The notes under the pieces: model-generated
Told to the model about the DNA's origin: nothing
The model's input: the letters and a program-made list of their open reading frames with translations, nothing else
Databases searched by the model: none
Origin: Schistosoma haematobium
Taxonomy: Eukaryota > Platyhelminthes > Trematoda > Strigeidida > Schistosomatidae
DNA: 64,000 nucleotides
Direction: 5' to 3'
NCBI RefSeq assembly: GCF_000699445.3
Contig: NC_067195.1
Location: 86,996,569-87,060,568 of the forward strand
Program-made: the position numbers and the translations under genes
Shown here: positions 11,900-24,800 of the stretch, piece by piece
How the letters are laid out: every line of letters starts with the position of its first letter
Numbering within the stretch: position 1 is the stretch's first letter

Positions 11900-12305
11900 C
11901 GCGAATCATAATACCGATTTATATGACCACTTTTTTATGCTAAGCCAATGACACTTCAACCAGTACTAACAGTGTTGCGTCAATTCTGAATCCTTATTGG
12001 TCCTTCTCGCCTAGCTCTATCAGTTGAGTCTGTAATACGAACACTCTCTACTGTACGAATAATATATTTCAGACATACGTAGTTTATAGACAAGCAAATC
12101 AGGCCGCATAATACCATAAAAAGTGACTATGAGTGTAAGAGACTGTAACTGACAGCTTGGGAATAAATTAAAGGTAGTAAATCGTATAATAATAGTCAAT
12201 AGTCAATTAAAAGCTTATAAATGTGTATGATCCAGTTACTTACCAGTTATGCAATAAGAATACATATATAATAACAGTCTACAAATAGTTCCCGAAAGTT
12301 AGTCA
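11900..12305 (-). mobile_element. LTR-like repeat, family 2, decayed
   Basis: Resembles 46660-47050: AAAAGTGACTATGAGTGTAA, GAGACTGTAACTGACAGCTT and TACACAATAAGAATATAT-type words in the same order. The better copy, read on the minus strand, begins TGTTGGGATCGATTTATG. Confidence 0.45.
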
Positions 12306-13131
12306 TAACGTAATCTTCGGATACAACAACTGGCTCACTGTTAAGTGACACCTTTATCAATAGAAGCCACACTAATCATACAGTAATCGAAATTTTTCCG
12401 TCTCTTATTCACTGTATACATAGTAGTAAAAGAGCCTTACAGCCGAAAATCCCTAAAATCAGAGTGTTAATATATGATAATCCATCAAGTATAATAGATT
12501 TTCGTAAACCTTGACTAACAAAATGCCTTTAATGGCCGCCCTGACACTGCAGGTAATAGAGTTCAGCTTTATGTGTCTTTAACCCTTAGAACGTACTAAA
12601 ACTTGCACATAAGAACATGATACCAGAACCCAGTATTGTGAAATGCCTGGCTTGATAACTTTGTAAGATTTTGGAGACCCCGTTGCTCGGAATTGTTCAT
12701 TTTTCCTGGCTATTAGAGGGGCTCTCGAAATGAATTATTTACAGACGTCCCTAATTTATTTCCCAAGACAGCCTTTACTAACTGACTGCAGATATCAATG
12801 ACTCATCAAACTCGTTTAATGATGTCGATGGTTGAGAATAATAAGCTCTTAAATAGCTTTATAAATAAAAACGTTCATCTGTCGATGAAACTGATGAATC
12901 GCAACTACTTATATTAATTTCTCGATGCTAAGATTTAAGTGAATGTAATCCATATATATTCTTAGTGCTTAGAAAGAAAGACAGCGAGGACAGTGTCATC
13001 GCTTTTTGTTATTGTTAATAGTATTTTAAAGTTTTATGTAAATTGGATTGGCAATCTCAATTTTTAAGTTGGTCTAGTGTTCGTTGTTGATGAATATTAG
13101 CAATAAATATCAAACCCTTAACGACAGGTCA

Positions 13132-14395
13132 CAATGTCTGGTCACACTTACTTACATTTTGTTACTCACGTGTGTTACCCCTCGTGGAGGAGCATATGCT
13201 GTCCACCACTATTCTCCATCCAACCCTGTCCTAGAAAATCCCTTCCAGTTGTTTCAAGTTGCTGTTCGACCTTTTCATATCTGCTTCCAATTCTCGACAT
13301 AGTGCACACTTTGGTCTCTTGTTTTTACGTTTTCCTACAGGATTTCAAGTTAGCGCTTGCTTAGTGATGCATTTTGAGTATTTCCGAAATGTATATCCTA
13401 TCCACTTCCAACGCCTTATTCTAATTTCATTTTCTACTGAAAGCTGGTTCGTTCTCTCCCACAGTATACTGATGCTAATGGTATCCGACCAACGGAAATT
13501 GGACTTCTTGAGTAGACAATTGTTTAAAAATACTTGTACCATTTTGATGATGATTGTGGTAGTTCATGAAGTTTCAGCTCCGTACAGTAGAACTGCTTCG
13601 ACGTTCGTATTGATGATTGTGGCTTTGATATTGATTAACTGACAGTTGTTTTTAGTTCCATATGTTGTTCGACTGTATAAATGCTTTACTTGTTTTACCG
13701 ATCCTCATATTTACGTCTGCATCTGATTCTCCCTGTTCATCAATGATCCTGCCAAGACAGGTACATGAGAGATTCCACTCTTTTCAGAGTTTCTCCATTA
13801 AGTGTGATTAAATTAGTATTTTGTGTTGTACTTAATGATGTTGCTTTTTCCCTTGTGTATGTTGAGTGTTAATGATACAGAGGCTTCTACTAATTTTTTT
13901 GTTTTCATCTGCCTTTGTTCGTGTGTATGGGATAGAATAGCCAGGTCAGTTGTGAAGCCCAAATCGTCTAGTTGCATGAAAGCTGTCCATTGTATTCCGT
14001 ACTTCTACTCAGGCATGGAGGTCTTCATTGTGCAGTCGTTCACCAGAATAAAAAGACAGGGGTAGAGTAGGCAGCTTTCCTTGACTTCTCTCCTCAATTT
14101 GAATACGACTGTCAGCTGTCTTCCATATATGACTTTACAGTGCATTCCCTCATATGAGTTCCGAATAATGTTGATCTTCTCAGGTACTCCACAGAGTCGA
14201 AAAAGTTTACATAATATCTTATTATACATACATTTAAATGCTTTCTTATAATGAAGGAAGTTGATGTATAGTGGTGAGTTCCATTCAACCGACTTTTCAT
14301 CAGTGAAAAAATCTTCCTGAATAGAATGTGATGTATGTTTGCAGATACTTCCATGACTGACTTCGTTGCTCCAGTTGGTTTTGCACCATGTCCTA
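13132..14395 (-). mobile_element. RTE-B LINE, long decayed copy reaching into the RT domain
   Basis: On the minus strand the 3' part matches other RTE-B copies ([35 protein letters not shown]). Upstream there are remnants of the RT region, with words such as MKTSMPE, and HATRRFGLHN before the [13 protein letters not shown] part. Many stops and frameshifts; the copy is old. Confidence 0.75.
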
Positions 14396-14725
14396 CTGCC
14401 TCCCCACTGCCGATTTGTATGATGACCGTTCTGATCTATTAAATCGTTTGTGGAGTTGTAGTGAAAGAGAGCATATGAGAGGATAACCGAATATATTTGA
14501 ACATAAAATTACAGAACGTCTTAGTAAAATCAGAGAACCATACAATAAATACATCCTTTGCAAAATGTCAATCGATTGTCTCAAGCTTGACTGTTCCTTT
14601 ACTTTGACAGAAATCATTTTCTGTTCTCATTCTCTTTTCTTTGATATTCTTAACCTTCTGCAGCAGGGCTTGTCACACTCTATTGATGATACATACTACT
14701 AACGTCTATTGACCTCAGTAGCACA
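14395..14725 (-). repeat. Unclassified repeat with coding remnant, copy 2
   Basis: Partner of 9600-9945 with the frame MISVKVKEQSSLRQSIDILQ. Shared DNA words: CAATCGATTGTCTCAA and CTTAACCTTCTGC. Confidence 0.6.
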
Positions 14726-14802
14726 CACAACAAAAGTGACATCTATAAGAGATTGTATGTGTTCTGCTTCGATGTTTGATGGATGCAATGGTGCTGGTCT
14801 AC

Positions 14803-15260
14803 TCAAGAGTTCCACGAAGTCTTACACCCATCTTTCGTAAATGATCTGTGTCGAAAGGTTAGGTTTGTAATCGAGTGTAGCGTGGGGTCGAGATTGACTA
14901 TGAACACCACTACAAGAAGACGCGTACCAAACAAATCAGAAGGCAAAGATTGAACGTAACCAGATTTATTTCGTTGGCGATCTCGTGGTATCGAACGAAT
15001 ACCGAGATCGTGCCAAAAGAAGGACAAGTGGAATGAGCGGGCAAGAGTACGAACGTACGAGGTTACATCCCGCGGAAAAAGTAATGGAGAGTAATGGAGT
15101 AGTGGTATGGCTGTCATTAGCACAGTTAAACAAAAGTACATTAAAACAAGCACAGGTACAATTGATCATGATAATAATAGTTGTTTTTATTAAATCAATC
15201 GTGTTCTCGTAATCAAAGTAAGACACAACACGAGCTAAACAATAATGGCTCGACCAACCA
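14803..15260 (-). repeat. Unclassified ~450-bp repeat, partner at 53735-54015
   Basis: Reverse complement shares with 53735-54015 the words TTTGTTTAACTGT, GCACGAT.T.GGTATT, ACGAGATCG.CAAC and CTTCTGAT.T.TTTGGTACGC. Open frames on both strands come from the repeat. Possible LTR or untranslated part of a retroelement; unproved. Confidence 0.6.
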
Positions 15261-15755
15261 GCTAACATCGAAGTTACACCTCAAGGTTGTCACCCAACGG
15301 CGGTTGGCGTTTCGTTACATGCGGGTGCCATGGTGACCTTGGTGACTGCACAACGGAAACAACTTTATCACGAAAATATGCTAGTAAGATTAGGTACAAG
15401 GAACAGAGTACGACCACCATGGCATGGGCTAGTCCACTGAGTGCAATTAACTGACGCGCGCTGGCTTTCCTAAATCTTGATGAGAATCTGTGATCTGTTT
15501 GATATTCAGTGATCCAACTGCCGGATGACTTGGATAGGGCCCAGTGACATCTCACTGGTAATATAATTTAACGACTGGAACATCTTACGTGAATAACTGT
15601 TATTGGTCCCGTCAGTGGATACTTTCCAGAAGAAAATGAAAATTCTCCGGAAAACAAGCTGCAAAGATTAACACAGGTCTAGCGACTTACAATCCTCATC
15701 ACAGAAGACTGGTTCTTTTGAATGAAGACCTTTGAGCGACCTTGGCGGAAGGTCA
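15261..15755 (+). promoter_or_regulatory. Upstream region of the CHP1-like gene (promoter not defined)
   Basis: Non-repeat sequence of higher GC content just before the ATG at 15756. I see no convincing TATA box or trans-splice acceptor that I can assign. Listed because it is where the promoter or 5' UTR should be. Confidence 0.35.
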
Positions 15756-15822
15756 ATGGGGGCGAATACTTCGAATACACTTGATCAGTCCGAGGTTGAG
15801 GAAATTGCACAAGAAACTGGAT
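15756..15822 (+). CDS. CHP1: CHP1-like exon 1 (start codon, myristoylation motif)
   Basis: ATG at 15756 opens MGANTSNTLDQSEVEEIAQE and ETG before the donor GGAT|GTAGGT. This ATG is chosen because Met-Gly plus a small-residue N-terminus matches the myristoylated start of CHP proteins, and because the distance to the ETGF motif matches the family. Confidence 0.88.
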
Positions 15823-18800
15823 GTAGGTTTGATATACATCTCTCAACCCTTTCCATAAGTTTCTCCAAAACAAATTTATCGATTGTACAATAGATATTTG
15901 GCTTTGGACAAGACGAACGCCGGGTACTTGAGGTTAGTTTGACTTACCATTAGTTTGAAGTTGTTTTTAGTAATAAAATGTGACTAAAATGCTCCCAGTT
16001 AACTTATATTTCACTTAGTTTGGAAAACGTCTTTGTTTCTTAAGATAATGTCCCTGCCTAACGAGGATTTCGTTCAGATTTCAACATAATAACCAACTTT
16101 ACACCTAAATATTTAGGCGAATATAAGTGAGTTTGCTAGTATATATTTGTTTAGTCAAAAGGTAAGCGCCTTCATGAAAGTGCAGACGTAAGATAGAGTC
16201 TCAAAAAAATTCAGTCTGAATTTCACGAAAGGAAGAGTTTCGGGGAAAGTAAACCCTTTTATTAGACCTGAGGAGGAGCTATGCGGTTTCATTTAATCTA
16301 AATTGGCACTAAACCGTTATGAAGACTTGTTGTTAATTACACAGAGTTGTTTGTTTGAAACAAGTGTTTGGTTAATTCAGAAGTTCATGCTATACTATTA
16401 ATACTTGTCGTTTGGGGTTAACAGTATATTATTACGAAGTGTATGTCGACTACCGAGAATTTGTCACATTGATGTTGCAACAACTCAGGTAAAAACATAC
16501 GGCTTCTAGGCGGTTGCTTAATGGCGAATGGGTGAAACTTAAGCCCATAGACAGTTTCAAATGACTCGTAAAATGATGGAATGTAAAGCTAGTTTTTAGC
16601 CACTGAAAAAGCGGGTTGTGAAAATTGTTGGTTTTTAATAGAACATTTAATCGTGAACAAATAAGACAAAATGTATGTTAAATCTATAGACGACTAACAG
16701 ATTGTTCAAGGTTTAAAAAAATGCTTGGTTTTAGGGACCAAAAAGCAACCTTATAAGTTCCCATCCATTGACCGTATTGCCATTCTTCTTAACTCAAAGC
16801 AACCCCGGTTGATATGAATACATGTTTATTGGTTTTTAAGTTAACATGTGATGAAGAGGTGATCTTAAGTACTGTTAAAGGTATAAAGGGAGCTCTCAGC
16901 TTATGGTTCCTACAACATAAAAGAATACTTCTTGATGGATCTGAAAAGGATACTGGGGTAGTCATGTTTTTGGCCGCCTGTGAGCGCAGTCGCAAATTTC
17001 GACAGATAACTGCTTAAGTCCTGTTATATACGACCTTTTTTCGAGTATTATTTATGTTAGCCTCATGATGTCACTCGGAGTCTCCAACCATTGGTTACGA
17101 TAGTCACACGGACCTCAACCAAGTAGTCTGCATCTACTAACATGGTTCAGGCTAGAAGTTAGTGACCTTTTGTCTGTTGTGGTAAAAAAGCGCCGCTTGA
17201 AAGACTGTTTGTTTGCTGGAAATCCCGTACTGCCGTCACAATCTAGTACAGTTGGCTGTGCAACTTAGTTTTCGGACATTGATTTAGCTTCTCTACAGTC
17301 GATATACTTGACTTGGTAGGATCTTACAAGTCTCAGCCAATGTGCCTCGATTAGGCTATCATGTTATGCAGTTGTGAGTACCACGTAATGGTTACAGCTA
17401 CGGTTGGTTGGTTGGTTAGTTACTTACATTTAATTTGGGCATTAAATATTTTAATGTACGTGAAAAAAAGTTGCTCTGAACGCACTTCTCTGCATTTATT
17501 TCGTTCACTTACCCTGTTTTTTATGATATTTCAGGCGTCATGATTTTCTATTAATTCCAGAATTAGCCATTAATCCACTTGGCGATCGAATCGTGAATGA
17601 ATTTTTTAAAGATAGGTAAACTAACACATCTTTTAATGCTTATTATCTATAAACATATTTATACGAATTAATAGTTGTATTTCTATCACTATGAATCTGT
17701 GTCATTTCCAGGTCTCTCATTGTGTATGGGGTGAATTTGTCGAATGGATCAACTAACCACTTGAATTTTTGATGGGTTGGTAATTTTCAAATTTTGACAT
17801 GTCTGTACCAACTATGGTGTATTTAATATACCCACTTTTACCCATTGAAAGACTTGAATCGGGTTGCAAACACTTAATCCGTAGGATTTTTCTCAATACA
17901 TCATCCGCACATGTTGATGTAATCACATTGTGACTAATGATGAGGTTATTCACAAGATAGTAAGTAAGAATGGTAAGTCAATCAAGAGGCCTGAACATAT
18001 TGATTGACTTTAACGTGGTTTAAATATGTGTTACTCAAGTCTTCGAATTTATACTTGCACTGTTTGTCAACATAAAGTAACCAAAAGAATGAAATTGATA
18101 ACAGTAGCAAATAAACTTAGTAGAACATAAGTTATTTTTGAAAATAAGTGTGAAACGATAAGTCATTATGTGTTAAGGTTTTAGTTTCCCTATTGCTGAT
18201 AAACCAGAAGTGGATTTGATTAATTTATATTAACTTATGGATTTCATAGACCACTAAGTTAGCATGTGTTTTAACAAATAACTACTGAGTTTTATTCTCA
18301 ATTTAAACCACAACGTGGAGATAAGCGGATGCATCCAGCTGATGGAACGTAAATACTGAATGGAATAGTACGATCATAAGAGTCAACTCCTTGGGTATGA
18401 TGTTGAATACTAATGGGGGAAATCTTCTTACTCGAAATTATAATGGTCAGCCTTGTACAGTTAAGTTCAATCATACGGAGAGTTAAACCTTTATATCATG
18501 AGCTTATTGGAGAAAGTTGGAGACCATTATGTTTCTCCAACTCAGTGGTTTAAGTGAAAATGAAAAACTGAAACAAGTGAGTAAGCTGAAACTTGCAAAA
18601 CTTAAAAAGAAGGCAGAATTACTGGCAGATAGATATTTTATTCACTCTCTCAATACATGACTACGATTTATTAACTAAATACATTTTTTTATGTACATAT
18701 TTCACTGGCATATGAACAATCGTCAAGAAATACCATACGTAACATATATATAGTCGGGATACAGAATGGATTTTTCACTGTATTAATAAAAAGTGAACCT

Positions 18801-21800
18801 CCCATGCCTCTTCGTTGTCTCTGCTTACTCTCCCACTGACTGAAGCTCAGATGATGTAAAAAACAGATTTTACAGAAAGTTTTCCGACCTTCTCCGAAAA
18901 GCTAGGTGCTCTGATGTAGCAAAAGTGGCCGGTGACTTTAATGCTCAAGTAGGTAAACTAAGCGAAAGGGAAAGACACCTAGGTGGATCTTATGGTGTCG
19001 TGGCTCAAAGAAAAGATAATGCCGACCGTCTGTTGCAGCTATGCTCAGATAACCGCCTGTTTCCTGCAAATACCAACTTTAAGCATAAGGAAAACATCTT
19101 TTAACATGGCGACCCCCTAATTCGTCACAACGTTGGACCCAAATAGATCACATCGCTATCAGCCACCGATGGAGGGGCTCGATAGAAGACTGTCGCTCAT
19201 TCTGGAGCACATGCTTAGATTCAGATCATGCTCTAGTGCGAGCGCGTATTTGTCTGCGTCTTACTGGACGTAGGAAAGATGATGCAAGGAAACCTCTTAG
19301 GGTCATGTTTAATGATAGTCAAGCTAAGAGTATATTTCAGGAACAACTAGGAAAACAGTTAGGCAGCCATGTAAGTGATGCCCACCCCGAGGTAGAATGG
19401 AATGATATCCGAAAAGCTGTGGAAACAGCAGTGATATCTGCTAGTAAGGTAAACCAGAAGGTTAGGGAGAAACACTGGATCTCAGCAGCATCTATCGCAC
19501 TGTTAGATGCTCGGAAACTCATTCCATCTGACTCTGAACATAATGAAGAGCGGAGTCAGCTTAAGCGCAAGCTGACAAGAAGTCTACGCAATGATCGCGA
19601 ACAGTGGTGGGTAGCGAAAGCAAGAGAGATGGAAAAGGCAGCGGCAATAGGTAATAGCAGACAATTGTTCAGACTCGTTAAGGAAACCGGTATTAGGAAA
19701 CTGACTGTTGGCGAAACAATCTCAGGGAAAGATGGACATATTATACATTCTCAATCCAGGAGATTGGATCGATGGGCAGAACACTTTAGGGATCAGTTCA
19801 ACTGGCCTTCAGCCACACTTCGTTTTCCCATGATCTCCAGTCAACCTGAATGGCAAGTTAATGTAGGTCCTCCGTCTCTTTACGAAGTTGAAAATGCTAT
19901 AGGAAATCTGAAACGAGGGAGAGCAGCAGGCCCTGACAGGTTTACTCCTGAGATTTTTAAGGATGGTGGTCCAGTATTAGCAATGAGATTAACCGAGGTC
20001 TTAGGTAGAATTTGGGAACTGGACGTACTCCCATCTGACTGGTCTCAATCACTGATTGTGCCAGTCTATAAGAAAGGACAAAAGTCCTCTTGTGACAGTC
20101 AGAGGAATCAGTTTAACTAACATAGTCTAAAATATTAGCTTCAATAATACTTCGATGTCTAACCAAAGCTCGTAAAGAACAGACTAGAGAAAATCAGGCT
20201 GGTTTTCGACCTGGACGTGGTTGTATAGACCCGAAATTCACACTAAGTCAGGTCCTAGAACACAGACACACATTCAAACGCCCCATAATCGTAGTATTTC
20301 TCGACCTTAAGGCGGCACTCGACTCTGTTGATCGTAAGGTTCTATGGCAGTGTTTGTCACTGAAAGGAGTACCAAAGAAGTACACCAACTTTATACAGGC
20401 TCTTTACTCGAACACAGCTGGTCGAGTGAGAATTGATTACCTCAAGTGGTGTTCGTCAGGCTGTCCACTCTCTCCATTCTTGTTTAACTTTGTAGTTGAC
20501 GTGCACTTAGAGATGACATTTTCCTCATCGAAATTTCCAGGGGTTGAACTTCTACCAGGAGATTCACTTGTTGACTTAGAATATGCTGATGACATAGTTC
20601 TATTTGGTGACGATGCTGACAAAATGCAGTCTTCTGACCACTCTAGCAACAATGCTAGCATGTTCGGGATGCGATTCTCCCCCTCGAAATGCAAAATGTT
20701 GCTTCAGGATTGGGTTGCACCGACACCCGAACTAATGATAGGGATTGAAGTAGTTGAGCGTGTCGATCGCTTCACTTATCTTGGAAGTCTCATCAGCCCT
20801 TGTGGTCTGGTGTGCGATGAAATTTCAGCATGGCTACAGAAGGTTCGACTAGCTTTTGCCAACTTGCGTCATTTATGGCGTAGGCGAGATATCCGTCTAT
20901 GAACAAAACGACCTGTTTACTGCGCAGCAGTTCGTTCTGTCCTACTTTATAGCAGTGAAACATGGTTGGTAAGAGTAGAGGATATTCATAGGTTACTAGT
21001 ACTCGATCATAGGTGTCTTCGAAATACTGCTCGTAAATCGTGGAATCATCGAGTAAGTAATGCAATTGTTAGGAAACAGTTAGTAGGTAAGGATGGTAAA
21101 TCAATTGATGAAGTGGTGAAACTTCATCATTTGAGATGGCTAGGACATGTGTTACGTATGCCCGACCACCGACTGCCCCGACGTGCGATGTTTTATGGTG
21201 TAGGAGTAGGTTTTAAGAAAGCTAGGGGCGGCCAGACCAAAACATGGTACAAATCCATGAAGTCACTGACAAGTGGACTGAGTCATGTTGGTAGGTGTAG
21301 ACTACCAGGTTGGGGACCACGAGATGATAGCAGCTGATGGTTAGAAACCCTGAATGACAAGGCTCAAAATCGTTTGCAATGGCGCAGGTGCATCCACTAT
21401 TTGTGTTCTCCCAAATGCTAATCTTCGGAATCTTCCTTGTCTCTTCTCTTTCCAAATTTATTTCACTGTATTATACTCCTTGAATAACATCTTCAAGCCC
21501 TAATGTTTCCGATTACTGTTTATACTCTTACTACCTCTACCACTACGGGATTCGAGTCGACAACTGCATCTCTGTGCAAATGTGGTGTGGCAACTCGAAC
21601 TGATGTACGTACGTACGAAGTTCTACGTTGTTACTGACTGATTGACTGACCCATGTGCTGAATAAATATTATGATGAATGAAAGCATGATCTCGTGTTTT
21701 GCTTCATCCTAACACCATGATATATGGAGTTTCTTAGGGAGACCATTTATGCATCCTGTTGAAGAGTTCTTTGTTATGTCTAATCGGATTGTCAGTTCCT

Positions 21801-24800
21801 CCTTGTGTCTAGTAGTTTTCTGGTTCATCGTATTCTCTCAATGAGGAGCGGTGGCTTAATAAATGAGGCGTTCGACTTTCAGTCACTCAGTCCCTAGATT
21901 CGAACTCCTGTCCACTCACTTCGGTTTTGGCAATGTGGTAGTATCATTGACCTCCTTACCTAGAGTATGGTTCATATCTAAGTACCTAAAATAACTCGGT
22001 GTTTATACTGTAGTTAAGTGAATTTGGTTCTTTCGATGACTTGTATCAACTACTTTAATGAATGGTCTGGGTTAGTTCCTACGACTGTCAACATGATTAT
22101 CGTTATCAAAGTCGATTTATGGTCCTAATGATATAACTGATCAACTTGATTTCACTTCCCACAATAAATTGACATGATTAGAATCACTATTTATTTATTT
22201 ATCTGAACAAAAATATTGGTACAAAGGGAGCACCGAATACATATGCACCACACAAGTCAATTGATTTGTATGTGGGCTATAATACTGCTCTGGTGCCCAA
22301 ACCGAAGCAGGTAGTTTTCTTAGGAGGCCACAATCCAAGCCTTCGACCTAAAGTTTTGATCCATAAGGCAGAGGAGCAACATAAGGAGATGCAGTCCTAT
22401 GATAGCCAGTAACTGACCATGTGTACCATTGGTTTGGAATCAGAGTTTTCCAACTCCCCCACATGGACTCTCAGTGTCCACCAACCCGGTTAAAACACCG
22501 AACATTCGCTTTTCTTCCTCTCAATTTTCTAAAGAACAGTAATGCCGTGAAAAGGCATTGAGTAGGACTTCTCTGTTAGTGATTGTATACACGTGGCCAT
22601 ATAAGAGCATTTCGAGAGAGAGGTAGAGAGAGAACTGTCTCTCTCCACCCTCGACCGTACCATGACACATAATCAAAGTCATAACTATTTAAATAAATAA
22701 ATAAAGAAAACTTGATTATTTCATTTCTCGATATTATTTTACAGGGGTTTATTTTTCGATCAGTAGTTCTGATTTTTTTCAACTTTAATAATTAAAGTTT
22801 CTATGCAAATGAAGCTTCTTTACACGATTGATACATAGAATAATTGTATATATGTTTCATTCCGGTGAAACCATAACGTATATTGATATACATGGATATC
22901 TGATTTAAATTTTTAAATACCATTATCATTCATGATTAAATATGTACAGTATGAACAATAATGAACTTGTATAATGACAAATTGAATATTGAACATATTT
23001 ATGTTTTGTTTTTATTTTGTTATTAATTTTTCTCTATTTTGTGCTTGTTTTTGTTTTTGTTGTTGTAAAAAATTGAACTTTTTTGTTTGTTTGTTTACTT
23101 TGTTAAAATAAAAATCTATACATGTATAGTCAAGGTGAATTAAATTTTCGTCAATTTGTACGTAAACTAGCAAGATTTCGTAAAGTTCGACCACAACAAT
23201 CTACTCAATTTAATAATCGTGATGCAAAATTACGCTTTCTATTCGGTATGTATGATTTAGATATGGATGGTAAAATATCAAGAAATGAATTATTGGGAAT
23301 GTTACAAATGATGGTCGGTGCTAATATTACTGTTGAACAGGTTTGTGTAATTTTATGTTTATTTTTGTTGTTACTACCGTTGCTACCGTTGTTGCGACCT
23401 TGACGTGGTGGTAGTCGGGCTTGCCTATTGTGATGAAGCAACCGAGCTATACTGGCTGGAACAACCGTTCCTCAAGATCCTACCATGTCAGACAGGTCGG
23501 TTGAAGAGCGGTAAGACTAAAAACAACAAACCCAGGGTCCGAAGGCGAAGTCGTACAGCTGACTGTACAGAGGTGTGACGAGAGTAAGGTGTTTCCTTCA
23601 GATAACCAGCATGACAGTGATGCTGCCTTCCCACAAGGAGGGGTGGGGTTAGAAAATGTTGACCCTAAAAATGCACACCTCGCCTTATCCCATGGATATC
23701 CGTCTCCGCTGGTAAGGTCTCAACAAGTACGGAGCTAACACAAAAATTACCCATAAAAAGGTCGTATGTGACCGACTTCAAGCAATTGTCCTTTGGGCAC
23801 CGTGGTCACGCTACCTTTAGCCAAATTTCCTTTTTAGGTACGTCCAAAAAATCCCTTCCATGGTGTGGGTAACCGGGAAGTGATAACTGCCCTCATACCT
23901 CTAACAGCACTCAAGATCACTGTATTTAAAAATTAGTTAAAGAGTGTGATACTTACTATTATTATTACTTGTAGGGGTTTACATTTTATTGTTCTTTATA
24001 TTCAGGACTTAATGTTACCAGTCTCTGTTAGATTATGGTCCTGTTGAGTGAACGAATGGCTTTCTGAATTTCGTAGCTTAATGAGTAGACAACACGTTGC
24101 CATTTGAAGCAAGGAGTACTTGGTTCATGCTACGTTTGAAGAGATTACGATATCACCTGGAACTGACGAACGGAACGAAAATCAGCAACACAACAACAGG
24201 ACAATCTAAGCTATTCTATTACGCCCCACCCCCGCTAACGAGATAGAGAAGACCAGATTCAGTCGGGGAAATAAATATTCTACAAGCGGCGGGAAGCGCG
24301 GACAAACAGTTATACAACTCATGCGTAATGTCCTTGAAACACGTCACAAAATAGCGTACTGAAAGAGAAAATAGATCTATCGCATTTAAGGCCCTCCCGC
24401 GTGGGAAATACAAACTGAAAGTAAAAATGAGCATCTTTGTCGCGAAAATGAAAAATTCACATTTCCATAATAAAATGACAAAAATAAAACGTTTGTCAAG
24501 CGATTTCTGAGGATCTAGCAATCACAACAGTGTGAGTATTAGTGCGAAAATCAACATTGAAGTTCAGATACGTCCATATAATAACATTCAAACAAAGCGA
24601 AACACACGATCTGGGTTCCTATGGTAGCTGAAATACGAAAATTGCGATAAAACCTATAAATACATGCAACATCTTGAGATCCTACTTGGGTACATATGTG
24701 CCAATAGAGACTAGTCGAATATTAGTTAGGAATATTAACAATGGGAAAATACAAACCTCTGCAAAAAACATTAGTAATTTGTTGTTATTAAACACACTAG

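Noticed and set aside
14803..15268. Overlapping open frames as genes upstream of the CHP1-like start
   Set aside because: They lie in a repeat that recurs at 53735-54015, where the frames are not conserved.
16814..17017. 67-residue open frame LVFKLTCDEEVILSTVKGIK as an exon
   Set aside because: It lies inside the intron between CHP1-like exons 2 and 3, no splice-consistent role exists, and no family is recognisable.
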